Assembly: GCA_900541245.1 (NCBI GenBank)
Contig: UQIS01000008.1
Coordinates: forward strand, 1-58,929
Length of the DNA stretch: 58,929 nt
Direction of reading: 5' to 3'
Source: an uncultured Collinsella sp.
Lineage (GTDB): Bacteria; Actinomycetota; Coriobacteriia; Coriobacteriales; Coriobacteriaceae
Under the pieces are notes generated by a model. It was not told the DNA's origin. It ran no database searches and saw nothing but the letters and a program-made list of their open reading frames with translations. Of the stretch, positions 23,814 to 32,063 are shown piece after piece (positions within the stretch are counted from its first letter, which is position 1; each line of letters starts with the position of its first letter). Position numbers and translations under genes: made by a program.

Positions 23814-24284
23814 GTGGGCACCCTTCCCATCACCACACCGCGCCAAGCTGGCATCTACGTGCGCCAGGCACGCGAGGCTCAGGGTCTCACCCGTGCAACC
23901 CTCGCTAAAAAAGCCGGTGTTTCGGAGCGCTTGCTCGCATCGCTCGAGCTAGGAGACGCCACCGGCATTCGACTCGACAAGCTGCTGACGATTTTCAATG
24001 CTCTTGGACTGGCACTCGCCGCTCAAGGGGATATCGGCGAAGCAAAAAACGAGCGACCAGTCGACGCCCCGCATGCCAATCCGCTGCCTCGCAGCATCCC
24101 CAGGCGCCATCACACTCAACGTCCTCATCATCGCAACCGTCGTAGTACCGCCATTCCGGCTCTTGCAGATGCCCCCTTTACATCCGCACTCTACGACGAG
24201 GTCTTCGCCGATTTCGCCATGTCCAATCTCGGAGTCTCGATTGCCGCAAACGCATCTAACCAAACCAAGCCCGAAGGGAAATAG
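23814..24284 (+). CDS. hipB: HipB-like XRE-family antitoxin/repressor
   Basis: This is a 156-residue protein starting at GTG 23814 behind an AGGAGA site. Residues 9-66 form an XRE helix-turn-helix (YVRQAREAQGLTRATLAKKAGVSERLLASLE), as in HipB. The remaining part is unusually long and low in complexity, with an Arg/His/Pro-rich stretch (about 85-110) absent from E. coli HipB. This tail may extend the toxin contact or DNA binding. The hipA stop/start gap is 3 bases. It should repress the promoter through the three operators upstream and neutralise HipA. Confidence 0.85.
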   Translation: MGTLPITTPRQAGIYVRQAREAQGLTRATLAKKAGVSERLLASLELGDATGIRLDKLLTIFNALGLALAAQGDIGEAKNERPVDAPHANPLPRSIPRRHHTQRPHHRNRRSTAIPALADAPFTSALYDEVFADFAMSNLGVSIAANASNQTKPEGK

Positions 24285-24287
24285 CCA

Positions 24288-25592
24288 ATGGCCAGAACAT
24301 CACTTCGGACCATTATTTGCGGCGTACCTGCGGGAACGCTCACGCAAGATGAGAACGGTCTTATCAGCTTTACCTACGATCATGACTATGACGGGCCAGC
24401 CCTATCGACCAACATACCCGTATCGAATCGCACATACGGACAACAGGTCATGAATCCGTACCTGTTTGGCCTTCTACCCGACAGCGAGGACCAACGAAAA
24501 GCGATTGCCACCGAATTCGACGTTAGGCCCAACAACCCCGTTGCGCTGCTCAGCCATATCGGACTCGACTGTCCGGGCGGAGTGCAGTTTTGTGCCGAAG
24601 AAGATGCCGACGCCGTCCTGCATCGCGCCGGCGAATACCGCCCTATAGACGACCACGAAATTGCTCTCCGCCTCAAGTCGATCAGAGATGACCGCGATGC
24701 ATCGTGGATGGGTCTAGATGAAAGTTGGTCACTCGGAGGCAACCAGGGCAAGTTCGCGCTCGCGTTCATAAACGAACGCTGGTGCGAATGCATGGGCTCC
24801 TCGCCTACGACGCATATTTTCAAAAATGGCGTTATCGGATTTAAACTCGAGGCTCTCAATGAGTTTGTCTGCATGAAAAGCGCCCAGCGCGCCGGTATCG
24901 CAACGGCAAACGTCGAATATCGTATGTTTGAAGACGAACCTGCCCTCATTGTTGAGCGCTATGACCGCATGAAAGTCGAAGACGGAACGATCAGGCGCCT
25001 ACATCAAGAAGACCTCTGTCAGGCACTTGGGGTGATGCCCGCCCAAAAGTACACGGCTGACGGCGGCCCGACCACCCGCGACATTCAAGAGCTCCTCGTA
25101 AATACGAGCCACCATCAACTTAACCTGTATCTGTTTACGCAGATACTGTTCTTCAACGCCATTATCGGCGCACCGGATGCGCATGCGAAAAACTATTCCC
25201 TGCTCCTTGGAAACGACGGCGCAGCCATGATGGCTCGAATGTACGATGTCGCATCGGGCTTGGCGTACGAGCGCATGCGCCGCCGGGCGCGCCTTGCCAT
25301 GAGCGTTGGCGGCGAAAATCGTGTGGGGCGCATCGGTCCAGGCGCTATCCGCCGATACCACGGTATGGGCGACCCCGCGCTGGAGACGGCGCTCACCGAT
25401 GCCGGGCTAACCGAGAAGTTTTGCTTTGCGACCATGATGGACCTCGCCTACGAGGTACCCATTTGCATGGAGGAGGTCATGGACGAATACGCCGACCTGC
25501 CCGGCATGGCGGACCTGCGCGAGCATATGCTCGGCCCCGTCCGCGAAAACTGTCAGCGAACCCTCGACCTCATCAGGGCAGAAATGGACTAG
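24288..25592 (+). CDS. hipA: HipA-family serine/threonine kinase toxin
   Basis: This is a 434-residue kinase of the HipA family. HipA of E. coli phosphorylates glutamyl-tRNA synthetase and induces dormancy. N-subdomain-1 spans residues 1-110. The flexible glycine-rich loop is SLGGNQGKF (148-156), the ATP-binding Lys lies in HIFK (177-180), and ERYDR (223-227) is conserved. The catalytic loop is PDAHAKNYS (296-304) and the metal-binding motif is YDVAS (319-323). The length and all key residues look intact. It is cotranscribed with hipB and followed by a strong hairpin. The substrate in this organism is unknown. Confidence 0.9.
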   Translation: MARTSLRTIICGVPAGTLTQDENGLISFTYDHDYDGPALSTNIPVSNRTYGQQVMNPYLFGLLPDSEDQRKAIATEFDVRPNNPVALLSHIGLDCPGGVQFCAEEDADAVLHRAGEYRPIDDHEIALRLKSIRDDRDASWMGLDESWSLGGNQGKFALAFINERWCECMGSSPTTHIFKNGVIGFKLEALNEFVCMKSAQRAGIATANVEYRMFEDEPALIVERYDRMKVEDGTIRRLHQEDLCQALGVMPAQKYTADGGPTTRDIQELLVNTSHHQLNLYLFTQILFFNAIIGAPDAHAKNYSLLLGNDGAAMMARMYDVASGLAYERMRRRARLAMSVGGENRVGRIGPGAIRRYHGMGDPALETALTDAGLTEKFCFATMMDLAYEVPICMEEVMDEYADLPGMADLREHMLGPVRENCQRTLDLIRAEMD

Positions 25593-25623
25593 GTGGCCGT
25601 AATTTCGCAATTATCAAACAAAA

Positions 25624-25665
25624 GAGAGGGGGCACCCGTTGCTAAAAGCTCGGGTGCCCCCTCTC
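25624..25665. terminator. Hairpin between hipA and the dipeptidase gene
   Basis: A perfect 15-bp stem runs from GAGAGGGGGCACCCG (25624-25638) to its complement (25651-25665) with a 12-base loop. It lies between convergent genes. There is no long U-tract on the plus side, only CAATATGTCATTT. Confidence 0.75.
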
Positions 25666-25720
25666 AATATGTCATTTGCAATCCGCTAGTACGTGGCTCG
25701 GACTGCTGCTAGCGCAACCT

Positions 25721-27178
25721 TTACGCAGCGAGGCGCTTGAGGACGTCGATGAGCAGCTCGTAGAAGCGCTCGGCAGAAGCGAGCTCCATGCTCTCTTCCG
25801 GGGTGTGGACATCGGAGAGCGTCGGGCCCACGGCGATGGCGTCCAGGCCGTGCAGGGCCTCGGCAAACAGGCCGCACTCAAGGCCGGCGTGAATGGACTC
25901 GATGCGCAGCTCGGAGCCAAAGAGCTCGCGATAGCTCTCGACAAAGACGTCGCGGACCGGCGAATGCTCGGCATAGCTCCAGCCGGGATACTCGAACTCG
26001 AACTTGGCGTCGAAGCCCAGGACATCGGCCAGCGTCTGGAGGCGATCCTTGAACTCGTTCTGCAGCGAGGTGATCGAGGAGCGCGGGGACAGCATGATCT
26101 TGACCTCATCGTCAGAAGTGGCAACCACACCGATGTTGGAGGAAACCTCGACGGAGCCGTCGGTGGCGACGTTGCGGCGAATCACGCCGTTAGGGGCAAG
26201 ACGCAGGGCGCGGATGAGGGCAAGCGCGGACTTCTGGTCCATGGCCTCGACCTCGGCGTCGTCGGCAATCTCGACGGTGCAGGTAAAGCCGGGGTCGAAG
26301 ACCTCGAGCTCGGCAGTAACGTCAGCGATGATGCCCTTTGCGATCTGGGCCGCGGCCTCGGCGGCAGCGTGGTCGGCGTAGACCAGAACAGCCTTGCACT
26401 CACGGTTGATGGCGTTGTCCTTGGTGCCGCCGTTAAAGCTAACGATGGCGGGCTCGCCGGCAACCATCAGGCGGTCGATGATGCGGGCCATGATGAGGTT
26501 GCCGTTGCCGCGCTCCAGGTGGATATCGCTGCCGGAGTGACCGCCCAGCAGGCCGGAGATGTCGAGCGTGAGGGTGCTACCGGTCTTGCGCTCGCGCGCG
26601 ATCGGGCAGGTGTAGGTAACGACGACGCCGCCGGCGCAGCTGACGGTGGCAACGCCCTCTTCCTCTGAGTCGAGATTAATCATGGTGCGGGCGCTAATCT
26701 GGGACTTGTCGAGCGTCTCGGCGCCGACCAGGCCAGTCTCCTCGTCGGTGGTGAACACGCACTCGAGGGCGGGGTGAACGATCGAATCGTCATCGAGAAC
26801 AGTGAGCATCAGAGCGACGGCGATACCGTTGTCGGCGCCCAGAGTGGTGCCGTTAGCGGTGAGGACACCGTCCTTGACGACCAAGTCGATACCGTCGGTC
26901 GTAAAGTCGTGCTCAACGGAGCCCAACTTGTCGCACACCATATCGATGTGGCCCTGCAGCATGACGGTCGGGGCATTCTCGGCGCCGGCAGATGCGGGCT
27001 TGCGAATGATGACGTTGTAGACCTCGTCCTGATACACATCGAGACCGCGCTCCTTGGCAAACGCGACCAGGAAATCGCTGATGCCCTTCTCGTTGCCAGA
27101 CCCACGGGGGATCGCGCTGACCTCCTCAAAGAAATGGAACAGCTGGGCGGGCTCGTAGCCGGTAATCTTGTAGTCCAT
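25721..27178 (-). CDS. pepD: Aminoacyl-histidine dipeptidase (PepD-type)
   Basis: This is a 485-residue M20-family metallopeptidase that cleaves dipeptides such as Xaa-His in the cytoplasm. The start is the ATG at 27178 behind AAGGAGG. The metal-binding residues are in QGHIDMVCDK and LGADNGIAVA, and the catalytic Glu is in TTDEETGLVGAE. DISGLLGGHSGSDIHLERGN is the dimerisation-domain signature. The C-terminal H of IHAGLECGLF completes the site. No leader peptide is present. Confidence 0.92.
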   Translation of the reverse strand: MDYKITGYEPAQLFHFFEEVSAIPRGSGNEKGISDFLVAFAKERGLDVYQDEVYNVIIRKPASAGAENAPTVMLQGHIDMVCDKLGSVEHDFTTDGIDLVVKDGVLTANGTTLGADNGIAVALMLTVLDDDSIVHPALECVFTTDEETGLVGAETLDKSQISARTMINLDSEEEGVATVSCAGGVVVTYTCPIARERKTGSTLTLDISGLLGGHSGSDIHLERGNGNLIMARIIDRLMVAGEPAIVSFNGGTKDNAINRECKAVLVYADHAAAEAAAQIAKGIIADVTAELEVFDPGFTCTVEIADDAEVEAMDQKSALALIRALRLAPNGVIRRNVATDGSVEVSSNIGVVATSDDEVKIMLSPRSSITSLQNEFKDRLQTLADVLGFDAKFEFEYPGWSYAEHSPVRDVFVESYRELFGSELRIESIHAGLECGLFAEALHGLDAIAVGPTLSDVHTPEESMELASAERFYELLIDVLKRLAA

Positions 27179-27326
27179 GGTGCCTCCTTGGCGCAACTGG
27201 TTAGACAGTAAGACATGCGACTTGTATATTCCCAGACTTTGCGTGCATAAACCAGTCGAAAACGCCGAGCGCCCTCGCATCATCGGCTAACGGTGAGGAA
27301 ACGCCACTTTATCAAGGTAAAGCAAG

Positions 27327-27848
27327 CTAGACGGGCTGCGCAGAGGGAACGTTGGACCCCCCAACCAACCTCAACGCCTGTTGAACATTAATGCATACAC
27401 CATTGGTATGTTTAATAAGATTCTTGTCCTCCGTCACGACGTAATCGGCATCAATGCGATTGGCGACGCCCAGCATCAGGTCGTCCTCAAAGTCATTGTG
27501 GTGGTGCTTGAACACAAAGGAGTCGAAGACCTCGTCTGCACCGACCGGGGCGATGAGGGCTAGCTCGCGCATCTGTCGAACGCATGCCCAGGCCGTTTCG
27601 TCTGCCGCCGCAATGGCGTTATCGCTCAGTGAGCCAGTCTTTCTTCGGCACTCCTGCTTGATTGCCGCCGAGACAAGATATGAAACGTCTTTGACCGAAA
27701 GCGACGAGGCAAACAGGGCAATCCGTTCCGAGGCGTCGGCAATCTCGATCAGATGGACGACATTTGCCGTACGGTCGGACCTGCCAGAAAAATAATCCAT
27801 CCATACGTTGGTATCGATTAACAGCTTGAGGACGCCTTCTGTGCTCAT
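27327..27848 (-). CDS. PIN-domain toxin (VapC-like)
   Basis: This is a 173-residue PIN-domain ribonuclease. The ATG at 27848 overlaps the antitoxin stop (ATGA). The first acidic residue is in LLIDTNVWMDYF, further ones lie in FDSFVFKHHHNDFEDDLML, and the last is in YVVTEDKNL, the normal three- or four-acid metal site. VapC toxins cut tRNA or rRNA. Its antitoxin partner is of the RelB/DinJ type instead of VapB, an unusual though known combination. It is the second gene of a two-gene operon with autoregulatory operator 28216-28246. Confidence 0.88.
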   Translation of the reverse strand: MSTEGVLKLLIDTNVWMDYFSGRSDRTANVVHLIEIADASERIALFASSLSVKDVSYLVSAAIKQECRRKTGSLSDNAIAAADETAWACVRQMRELALIAPVGADEVFDSFVFKHHHNDFEDDLMLGVANRIDADYVVTEDKNLIKHTNGVCINVQQALRLVGGSNVPSAQPV

Positions 27849-28204
27849 AGTTCCACCCACTCGGGATAGCGCTCCGCCATGGCCTCCTCATAGAGGTCGT
27901 CATAGTCTCCCGAGAACTCAGGGATGGGGATGCCGTATTTGAGGCACGAATCGCGAACGATATGGCTGCCTTGCGCGGCCCTTGACTCCATGCGCCGATG
28001 CTCCACTCCGTCAGAAACCGGAGCCGCCGCGTCTCCCTTCGAGGGCATGCGTCCGTTAACGACCAGATACTCCCAAAGTATCCGAACGGCTTGTGACGGC
28101 GTCATGCCAATATGAGTCAGGACGGCGTCTCCCGCCTCTTTGAGCTGGCGATCTATACGCACGTTCATCTGAACTGGCCGCGTGTCGAGTATTGACGTAG
28201 GCAT
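27845..28204 (-). CDS. RelB/DinJ-family antitoxin
   Basis: This is a 119-residue protein with an AAAGGAG site before the ATG. The N-terminal VQMNVRIDRQLKEAGDAVLT, then GMTPSQAVRILWEYL, is the ribbon-helix-helix domain of the RelB/DinJ family. The C-terminal half (DYDDLYEEAMAERYPEWVEL) is acidic and would wrap the toxin. It ends in a 4-base ATGA overlap with the PIN toxin. Regulation by its own inverted-repeat operator is very likely. Confidence 0.88.
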   Translation of the reverse strand: MPTSILDTRPVQMNVRIDRQLKEAGDAVLTHIGMTPSQAVRILWEYLVVNGRMPSKGDAAAPVSDGVEHRRMESRAAQGSHIVRDSCLKYGIPIPEFSGDYDDLYEEAMAERYPEWVEL

Positions 28205-28215
28205 ATCAGCTCCTT

Positions 28216-28246
28216 TGCTATACTATATCTCGATTTTAGTATAGCA
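28216..28246. promoter_or_regulatory. Operator of the RelB/PIN toxin-antitoxin operon
   Basis: TGCTATACTA (28216-28225) and TAGTATAGCA (28237-28246) form a perfect 10-bp inverted repeat with an 11-bp spacer, 12 bases before the antitoxin start. It overlaps TATACT-like promoter sequence, so the complex can block transcription of its own operon. Confidence 0.75.
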
Positions 28247-28278
28247 CGGCAGATTGAAGCGCATTTCAATAGAAATGA

Positions 28279-28303
28279 GGGCGCTTCCTTATCGGAAACG
28301 CCC
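28279..28303 (-). terminator. Terminator after clpC
   Basis: GGGCG/CGCCC and TTCC/GGAA pair around TTATC with one mismatch. On the minus strand it is followed by CTCATTTCTATT. It lies 26 bases past the clpC stop. Confidence 0.7.
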
Positions 28304-28328
28304 CCGTTATACAAGGTATGTTTAATCC

Positions 28329-30971
28329 CTACAGCGCGCCGGAACCGGCTTGCATCATGCCGCCGGGGCCCGAGGTCACGCCGCCGCTCACGGGCGCGGC
28401 GTTGCCGGTGCGCGGTGCCGCCGGGACGGTATCGCCACCGAGTGTGCCCGCCGGACGCGGTGCCGGGATCTCGCCCGTGCCGTGGCTAAAGACAAACTTG
28501 CCGTCAGCCACGTCGCACAGGACGGTATCGCCACTGCCCCACTCGCCGGCCAGCAGCTCCTCGGACAACGGGTCCTCGATGAGCTTTTGGATGGCGCGGC
28601 GCAGCGGACGTGCGCCGTTGGTGAGATCGGTACCCTCGGCCACGATCTTGTCGTAGGCCGCATCGGTGAGCTTGATGTTCATGCCGTTGGCAATCAGGCG
28701 CTGGCGCAGGTCGTCCACCAGCAGGTGAGCGATCTTGGTCAGGTTCTCGCCCGAAAGCTTCTGGAACACCACGATATCATCGATACGGTTGAGCAGCTCG
28801 GGGCGGAACAGGCGCTTGAGCTCGCCCATCGCACGGCCGCGAATCTCACTCGACGTGAGACCCTGCTCGCCGGTGGTGCCAAAGCCCACGCTCGCATCCT
28901 GCGCGATCTCGCGGGCGCCCACGTTGGACGTCATGATGACCACGGTGTTGCGGAAATCAACCGTCTTGCCCTGGCTATCGGTCAGGCGGCCCTCCTCCAG
29001 TACCTGCAGCAAGATGTTGAAGATATCGGGGTGTGCCTTCTCGATCTCGTCGAACAGCACGACCGAGTACGGGTGACGGCGCACGGCCTTGGTGAGCTGA
29101 CCGCCCTCGTCGTGACCCACGTAACCCGGAGGGCTACCGATAAGCTTGGAGACCTCGAACTCGCTGCCAAACTCCGACATGTCGAAGCTGATGAGCGCGT
29201 CCTTGCTGCCAAAGAGATACTCGGCGAGCGTCTTGGCGAGCTCGGTCTTGCCCGTGCCGGTGGGGCCCAGGAAGATAAAGCTGCCGCCGGGGCGACGCGG
29301 GTCCTTGAGCGGCGAGCGGCTGCGGCGCACAGCCTTGGCAACGGCCTCGACGGCCTCGTCCTGACCGATGATGCGCGTCTTGAGCACGCTTTCGGCCTGC
29401 AGCAGGCGACGGCTCTCGCTCTCGGTGAGCGAAGACACCGGCACGCCCGAGGTCACGGACACGATGTCGGCAATCTGGGAGACATCGATGGTGAGCGGGC
29501 TGGCGTCGAGCTCGGCCGTCCAGGCAGCCTTGGCCTCGGCGAGCTCAATCTCGGCGGCCTTCTGCTGCTCGGTGATCTCGGCGGCCTTGTTCATGTCGTC
29601 GCTCTCGGTGGCCTCCTGTGCGGCGGCCTTAAGCTCCTCGATGCGATGTTCGGCCTCGCGCACCGGCTCGGGCGCACGGTTGGCGGCGATGCGGGCGCGA
29701 GCACCGGCCTCGTCGATGAGGTCGATGGCCTTATCGGGCAGGAAGCGATCCTGGATGTAGCGGTTGGAGAGGTTCGCGGCCGCCTCGATGGCACCCTGCG
29801 TGTAACGCACGTGGTGGTGCTCCTCGTAGCGCGGCTTGAGCGCGGTCAGGATCTTGACCGTATCCTCGACGCTCGGCTCCTCGACATCGATGGTCTGGAA
29901 ACGGCGCTCAAAGGCCGGATCCTTGGTGAGGTACTTGCGGAACTCCTCGGCCGTAGTGGCACCGATGATCTGGAAAGCACCGCGCGCGAGCACGGGCTTG
30001 AGCATGGAGCTTGCATCGATGGATCCCTCGGCAGAACCAGCACCGATGATGGTGTGCATCTCGTCGATAAACAGGATGACGTCGTCGGCTTCGGTCGCCT
30101 CCTGGATCACGTTCTTGAGGCGCTCCTCAAACTCACCGCGATACTTGGCACCCGCCACGAGACCCGGCAGGTCGAGCGTCCAGATATTCTGGTCCATGAG
30201 GTTCTCGGGCACGTTGCCGGCTGCAATCTGCTGAGCCAGGCCCTCGACGATGGCCGTCTTGCCCACGCCGGGGTCGCCCAGAATGAGCGGGTTGTTCTTG
30301 GTGCGGCGCGAAAGGATCTCCATCATGCGCTGGACTTCCTTTTCGCGACCAATTACAGGGTCGAGCTCGCCGTCGCGCGCCTTCTGCGTGAGGTTGGTCG
30401 CGAACTGCTTAAGCGTATCGGTGCCACTCCCCTTTTGCTGAGAGGCATCCGAGCCGCTAAAGAACGGCAGGCCCGCACCGGGACGACCAGCACCGGCGCC
30501 GGCGAGCGGACGCTTCTTGTCCTGATCCTTGGCAGTGAGCTTTTCGATGGCCTTTTTGATAGAAGCAGACGACACACCCAGGCGCATGAGAATATCCATG
30601 GCCATGCCGTTGCCCTCTTCGACGATGCCGATGAGCAGGTGCTCGGTCGACACATACGTCTGGTTGTTCTCGCGCGCCACGCGGAAGGAGCGCTCCATCA
30701 CGCTGATGACGAGCGGCGTAAAGGCAAGCTTAGCAGCCTCGGTCTCCTCACTGGGCTCCGGAACGGTGGTCTGGACTTCTTTGAGCGTGTCCATGATGTC
30801 ATCGTAGGAGATATCGAGCGAGCGCAGCGCCTCGGCGGCAATGCCCTCGTCCTCCTTGGCAAGCGCGAGCAGCAAGTGCTCGGTGCCCACCTTATTTGAG
30901 TGTAGATCGAGCGCCTCTTGCTTGGCCATGGACATGACCTTGCGCGCGCGATCGGTAAAACGGTCTAACAT
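28329..30971 (-). CDS. clpC: ClpC-type AAA+ protease ATPase
   Basis: This is an 880-residue Clp/Hsp100 ATPase. The start is the ATG at 30971 (MLDRFTDRARKVMSMA) behind AGAGGAA. Two Clp-N repeats (GTEHLLLALAKEDEG and STEHLLIGIVEEGNG) precede the first AAA+ module with GDPGVGKTAIVEG. A UVR/middle helical region follows, then the second AAA+ module with GPTGTGKTELAKTL. The C-terminal tail (about 40 residues) is Gly/Pro/Ala-rich and lacks sequence similarity. It unfolds substrates for ClpP. The gene is monocistronic here, without the ctsR-mcsAB neighbours of Firmicutes. Confidence 0.95.
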   Translation of the reverse strand: MLDRFTDRARKVMSMAKQEALDLHSNKVGTEHLLLALAKEDEGIAAEALRSLDISYDDIMDTLKEVQTTVPEPSEETEAAKLAFTPLVISVMERSFRVARENNQTYVSTEHLLIGIVEEGNGMAMDILMRLGVSSASIKKAIEKLTAKDQDKKRPLAGAGAGRPGAGLPFFSGSDASQQKGSGTDTLKQFATNLTQKARDGELDPVIGREKEVQRMMEILSRRTKNNPLILGDPGVGKTAIVEGLAQQIAAGNVPENLMDQNIWTLDLPGLVAGAKYRGEFEERLKNVIQEATEADDVILFIDEMHTIIGAGSAEGSIDASSMLKPVLARGAFQIIGATTAEEFRKYLTKDPAFERRFQTIDVEEPSVEDTVKILTALKPRYEEHHHVRYTQGAIEAAANLSNRYIQDRFLPDKAIDLIDEAGARARIAANRAPEPVREAEHRIEELKAAAQEATESDDMNKAAEITEQQKAAEIELAEAKAAWTAELDASPLTIDVSQIADIVSVTSGVPVSSLTESESRRLLQAESVLKTRIIGQDEAVEAVAKAVRRSRSPLKDPRRPGGSFIFLGPTGTGKTELAKTLAEYLFGSKDALISFDMSEFGSEFEVSKLIGSPPGYVGHDEGGQLTKAVRRHPYSVVLFDEIEKAHPDIFNILLQVLEEGRLTDSQGKTVDFRNTVVIMTSNVGAREIAQDASVGFGTTGEQGLTSSEIRGRAMGELKRLFRPELLNRIDDIVVFQKLSGENLTKIAHLLVDDLRQRLIANGMNIKLTDAAYDKIVAEGTDLTNGARPLRRAIQKLIEDPLSEELLAGEWGSGDTVLCDVADGKFVFSHGTGEIPAPRPAGTLGGDTVPAAPRTGNAAPVSGGVTSGPGGMMQAGSGAL

Positions 30972-31007
30972 GCTAGTTCCTCTTAGACGAGCTAGCTTTT
31001 CAAACGC

Positions 31008-31032
31008 AAAGCGCCACTCGTGGCGGCGCTTT
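31008..31032 (-). terminator. Hairpin in the clpC leader
   Basis: AAAGCGCC (31008-31015) pairs with GGCGCTTT (31025-31032). It lies between the DUF2798 gene and clpC on the same strand, so it may terminate the upstream transcript or form part of the clpC 5' leader. On the minus strand GCGTTTGAAAA follows, a weak U-tract. Confidence 0.45.
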
Positions 31033-31156
31033 GGTCTCTTTACCCATATGGAGTATATGTTAACCGCTGGGACCTTTCCCACCCGTAGCCGCGCGACAAC
31101 GTCTACAAAAAAGGAATCGCTCTGGTCCGCTTGGCGGTTTGGTTTTGCGCTGCTGT

Positions 31157-31759
31157 CTAGCAGACGGGCTCGGCGTCCATGCTCTCGGCAACGTCATTGA
31201 CGGCATCGGCAACGGGAGCGCCAGGCATGCGCACGAGCTCCATGTGCGGCTCGGCAAAGACCGTGCCCATGGGGAAGGCGCGGCGGAAGACAAAGCGAGC
31301 AACCGGACCAGCCACCAGCAGGTTCCAGGGCAGGGCCATGATAAAGTTGCGCGGAATGTTGACGAGCCACATCATCGGCAGCGCCTGCAGGTTTGCAAGC
31401 GGGGCGCCGGGCATATGGAACAGACCTTCGCACGCACCGTAGAGCGACATGATGATGACCATGGGAACGACCATGCAGGAGCTGACGGCGAGCGTCATGG
31501 CGAGCGGCGAGCTCTTGCCCGGCGTGACCAAGTACTTAAAGGCGAAACCCTTGGCGAGCGGGCTGGCGACGAACCAGTCGCAGCACATGGCAAAAACGTA
31601 GGCAACGGGGAAGCCGAGCCATGCAGCGGCAATGACCTCGCCGTTGATGGCCCCATGCTGCAGGGCAACGTTGTAGATGCTCATCCAGAGCACCATGCAA
31701 AAGCACATGATAAAGGTGAACAGCAGGCTCTCTCGTTTGTTGATAGGCATAAAGGGCAT
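31157..31759 (-). CDS. DUF2798 membrane protein
   Basis: This is a 200-residue protein. The ATG at 31759 follows AAAGGA; a second in-frame ATG lies three codons later. Four hydrophobic segments are visible, arranged as two similar halves: SLLFTFIMCFCMVLWMSIYN then VIAAAWLGFPVAYVFAMCCDW, and LAMTLAVSSCMVVPMVIIMSLYG then FIMALPWNLLVAGPVARFVFR. This is the duplicated DUF2798 layout. The family has no known function. A terminator-like hairpin stands 40 bases upstream (31800-31844), so expression may depend on readthrough. Confidence 0.8.
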   Translation of the reverse strand: MPFMPINKRESLLFTFIMCFCMVLWMSIYNVALQHGAINGEVIAAAWLGFPVAYVFAMCCDWFVASPLAKGFAFKYLVTPGKSSPLAMTLAVSSCMVVPMVIIMSLYGACEGLFHMPGAPLANLQALPMMWLVNIPRNFIMALPWNLLVAGPVARFVFRRAFPMGTVFAEPHMELVRMPGAPVADAVNDVAESMDAEPVC

Positions 31760-31799
31760 GGTCCTTTCTGTGTTACGCCGCGGCACCGCGCAACAAAAA

Positions 31800-31844
31800 C
31801 GGGCGGGCGAGATGGAGTTACTGGGACTTCATCTCGCCCGCCCG
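31800..31844 (-). terminator. Strong terminator upstream of the DUF2798 gene
   Basis: A perfect 15-bp GC-rich stem (CGGGCGGGCGAGATG and its complement) surrounds a 15-base loop, and on the minus strand it is followed by TTTTTGTTG. It is a textbook intrinsic terminator placed only 40 bases before the DUF2798 start and 219 bases after the exporter stop. Confidence 0.85.
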
Positions 31845-31960
31845 TGGTACGCGCGTCTGCGACTACTTATGTGGTGGAACTACCCTAACACAAACGGCGC
31901 GCGCTTCGTAAGCGTTGAGTTTATGAAGATGCAGGGCACCAATAATCCCCCGACCCCATA

Positions 31961-32027
31961 AGTTGCGGTGGAATACGGACTGTTTTGACCCTTTAAGCAG
32001 CAATTCAGCCCCTATTTCACCGCAACT
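31961..32027. repeat. Long-loop inverted repeat
   Basis: AGTTGCGGTG (31961-31970) and CACCGCAACT (32018-32027) are perfect inverted copies 47 bases apart in the region between the exporter gene and the DUF2798 gene. It is probably a degenerate intergenic repeat element. Confidence 0.45.
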
Positions 32028-32030
32028 CAT

Positions 32031-32063
32031 TTGGTGCAAAGTAACCTGTCCCCCTTGCACCAA
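32031..32063 (-). terminator. Hairpin with GGGACAGGTT loop after the ThrE-type gene
   Basis: TTGGTGCAA (32031-32039) pairs with TTGCACCAA (32055-32063), and the stem ends directly at the stop codon of the exporter gene. The minus-strand loop contains GGGGGACAGGTTAC. A hairpin with a similar loop follows rph (39660-39696). Confidence 0.65.

Noticed and set aside
28350..30899. Very long open frame on the plus strand opposite clpC
   Set aside because: It lies wholly antisense to a complete clpC and has the Leu/Gly/His/Arg-rich composition typical of reverse frames in GC-rich genes. It has no ribosome site or family match.
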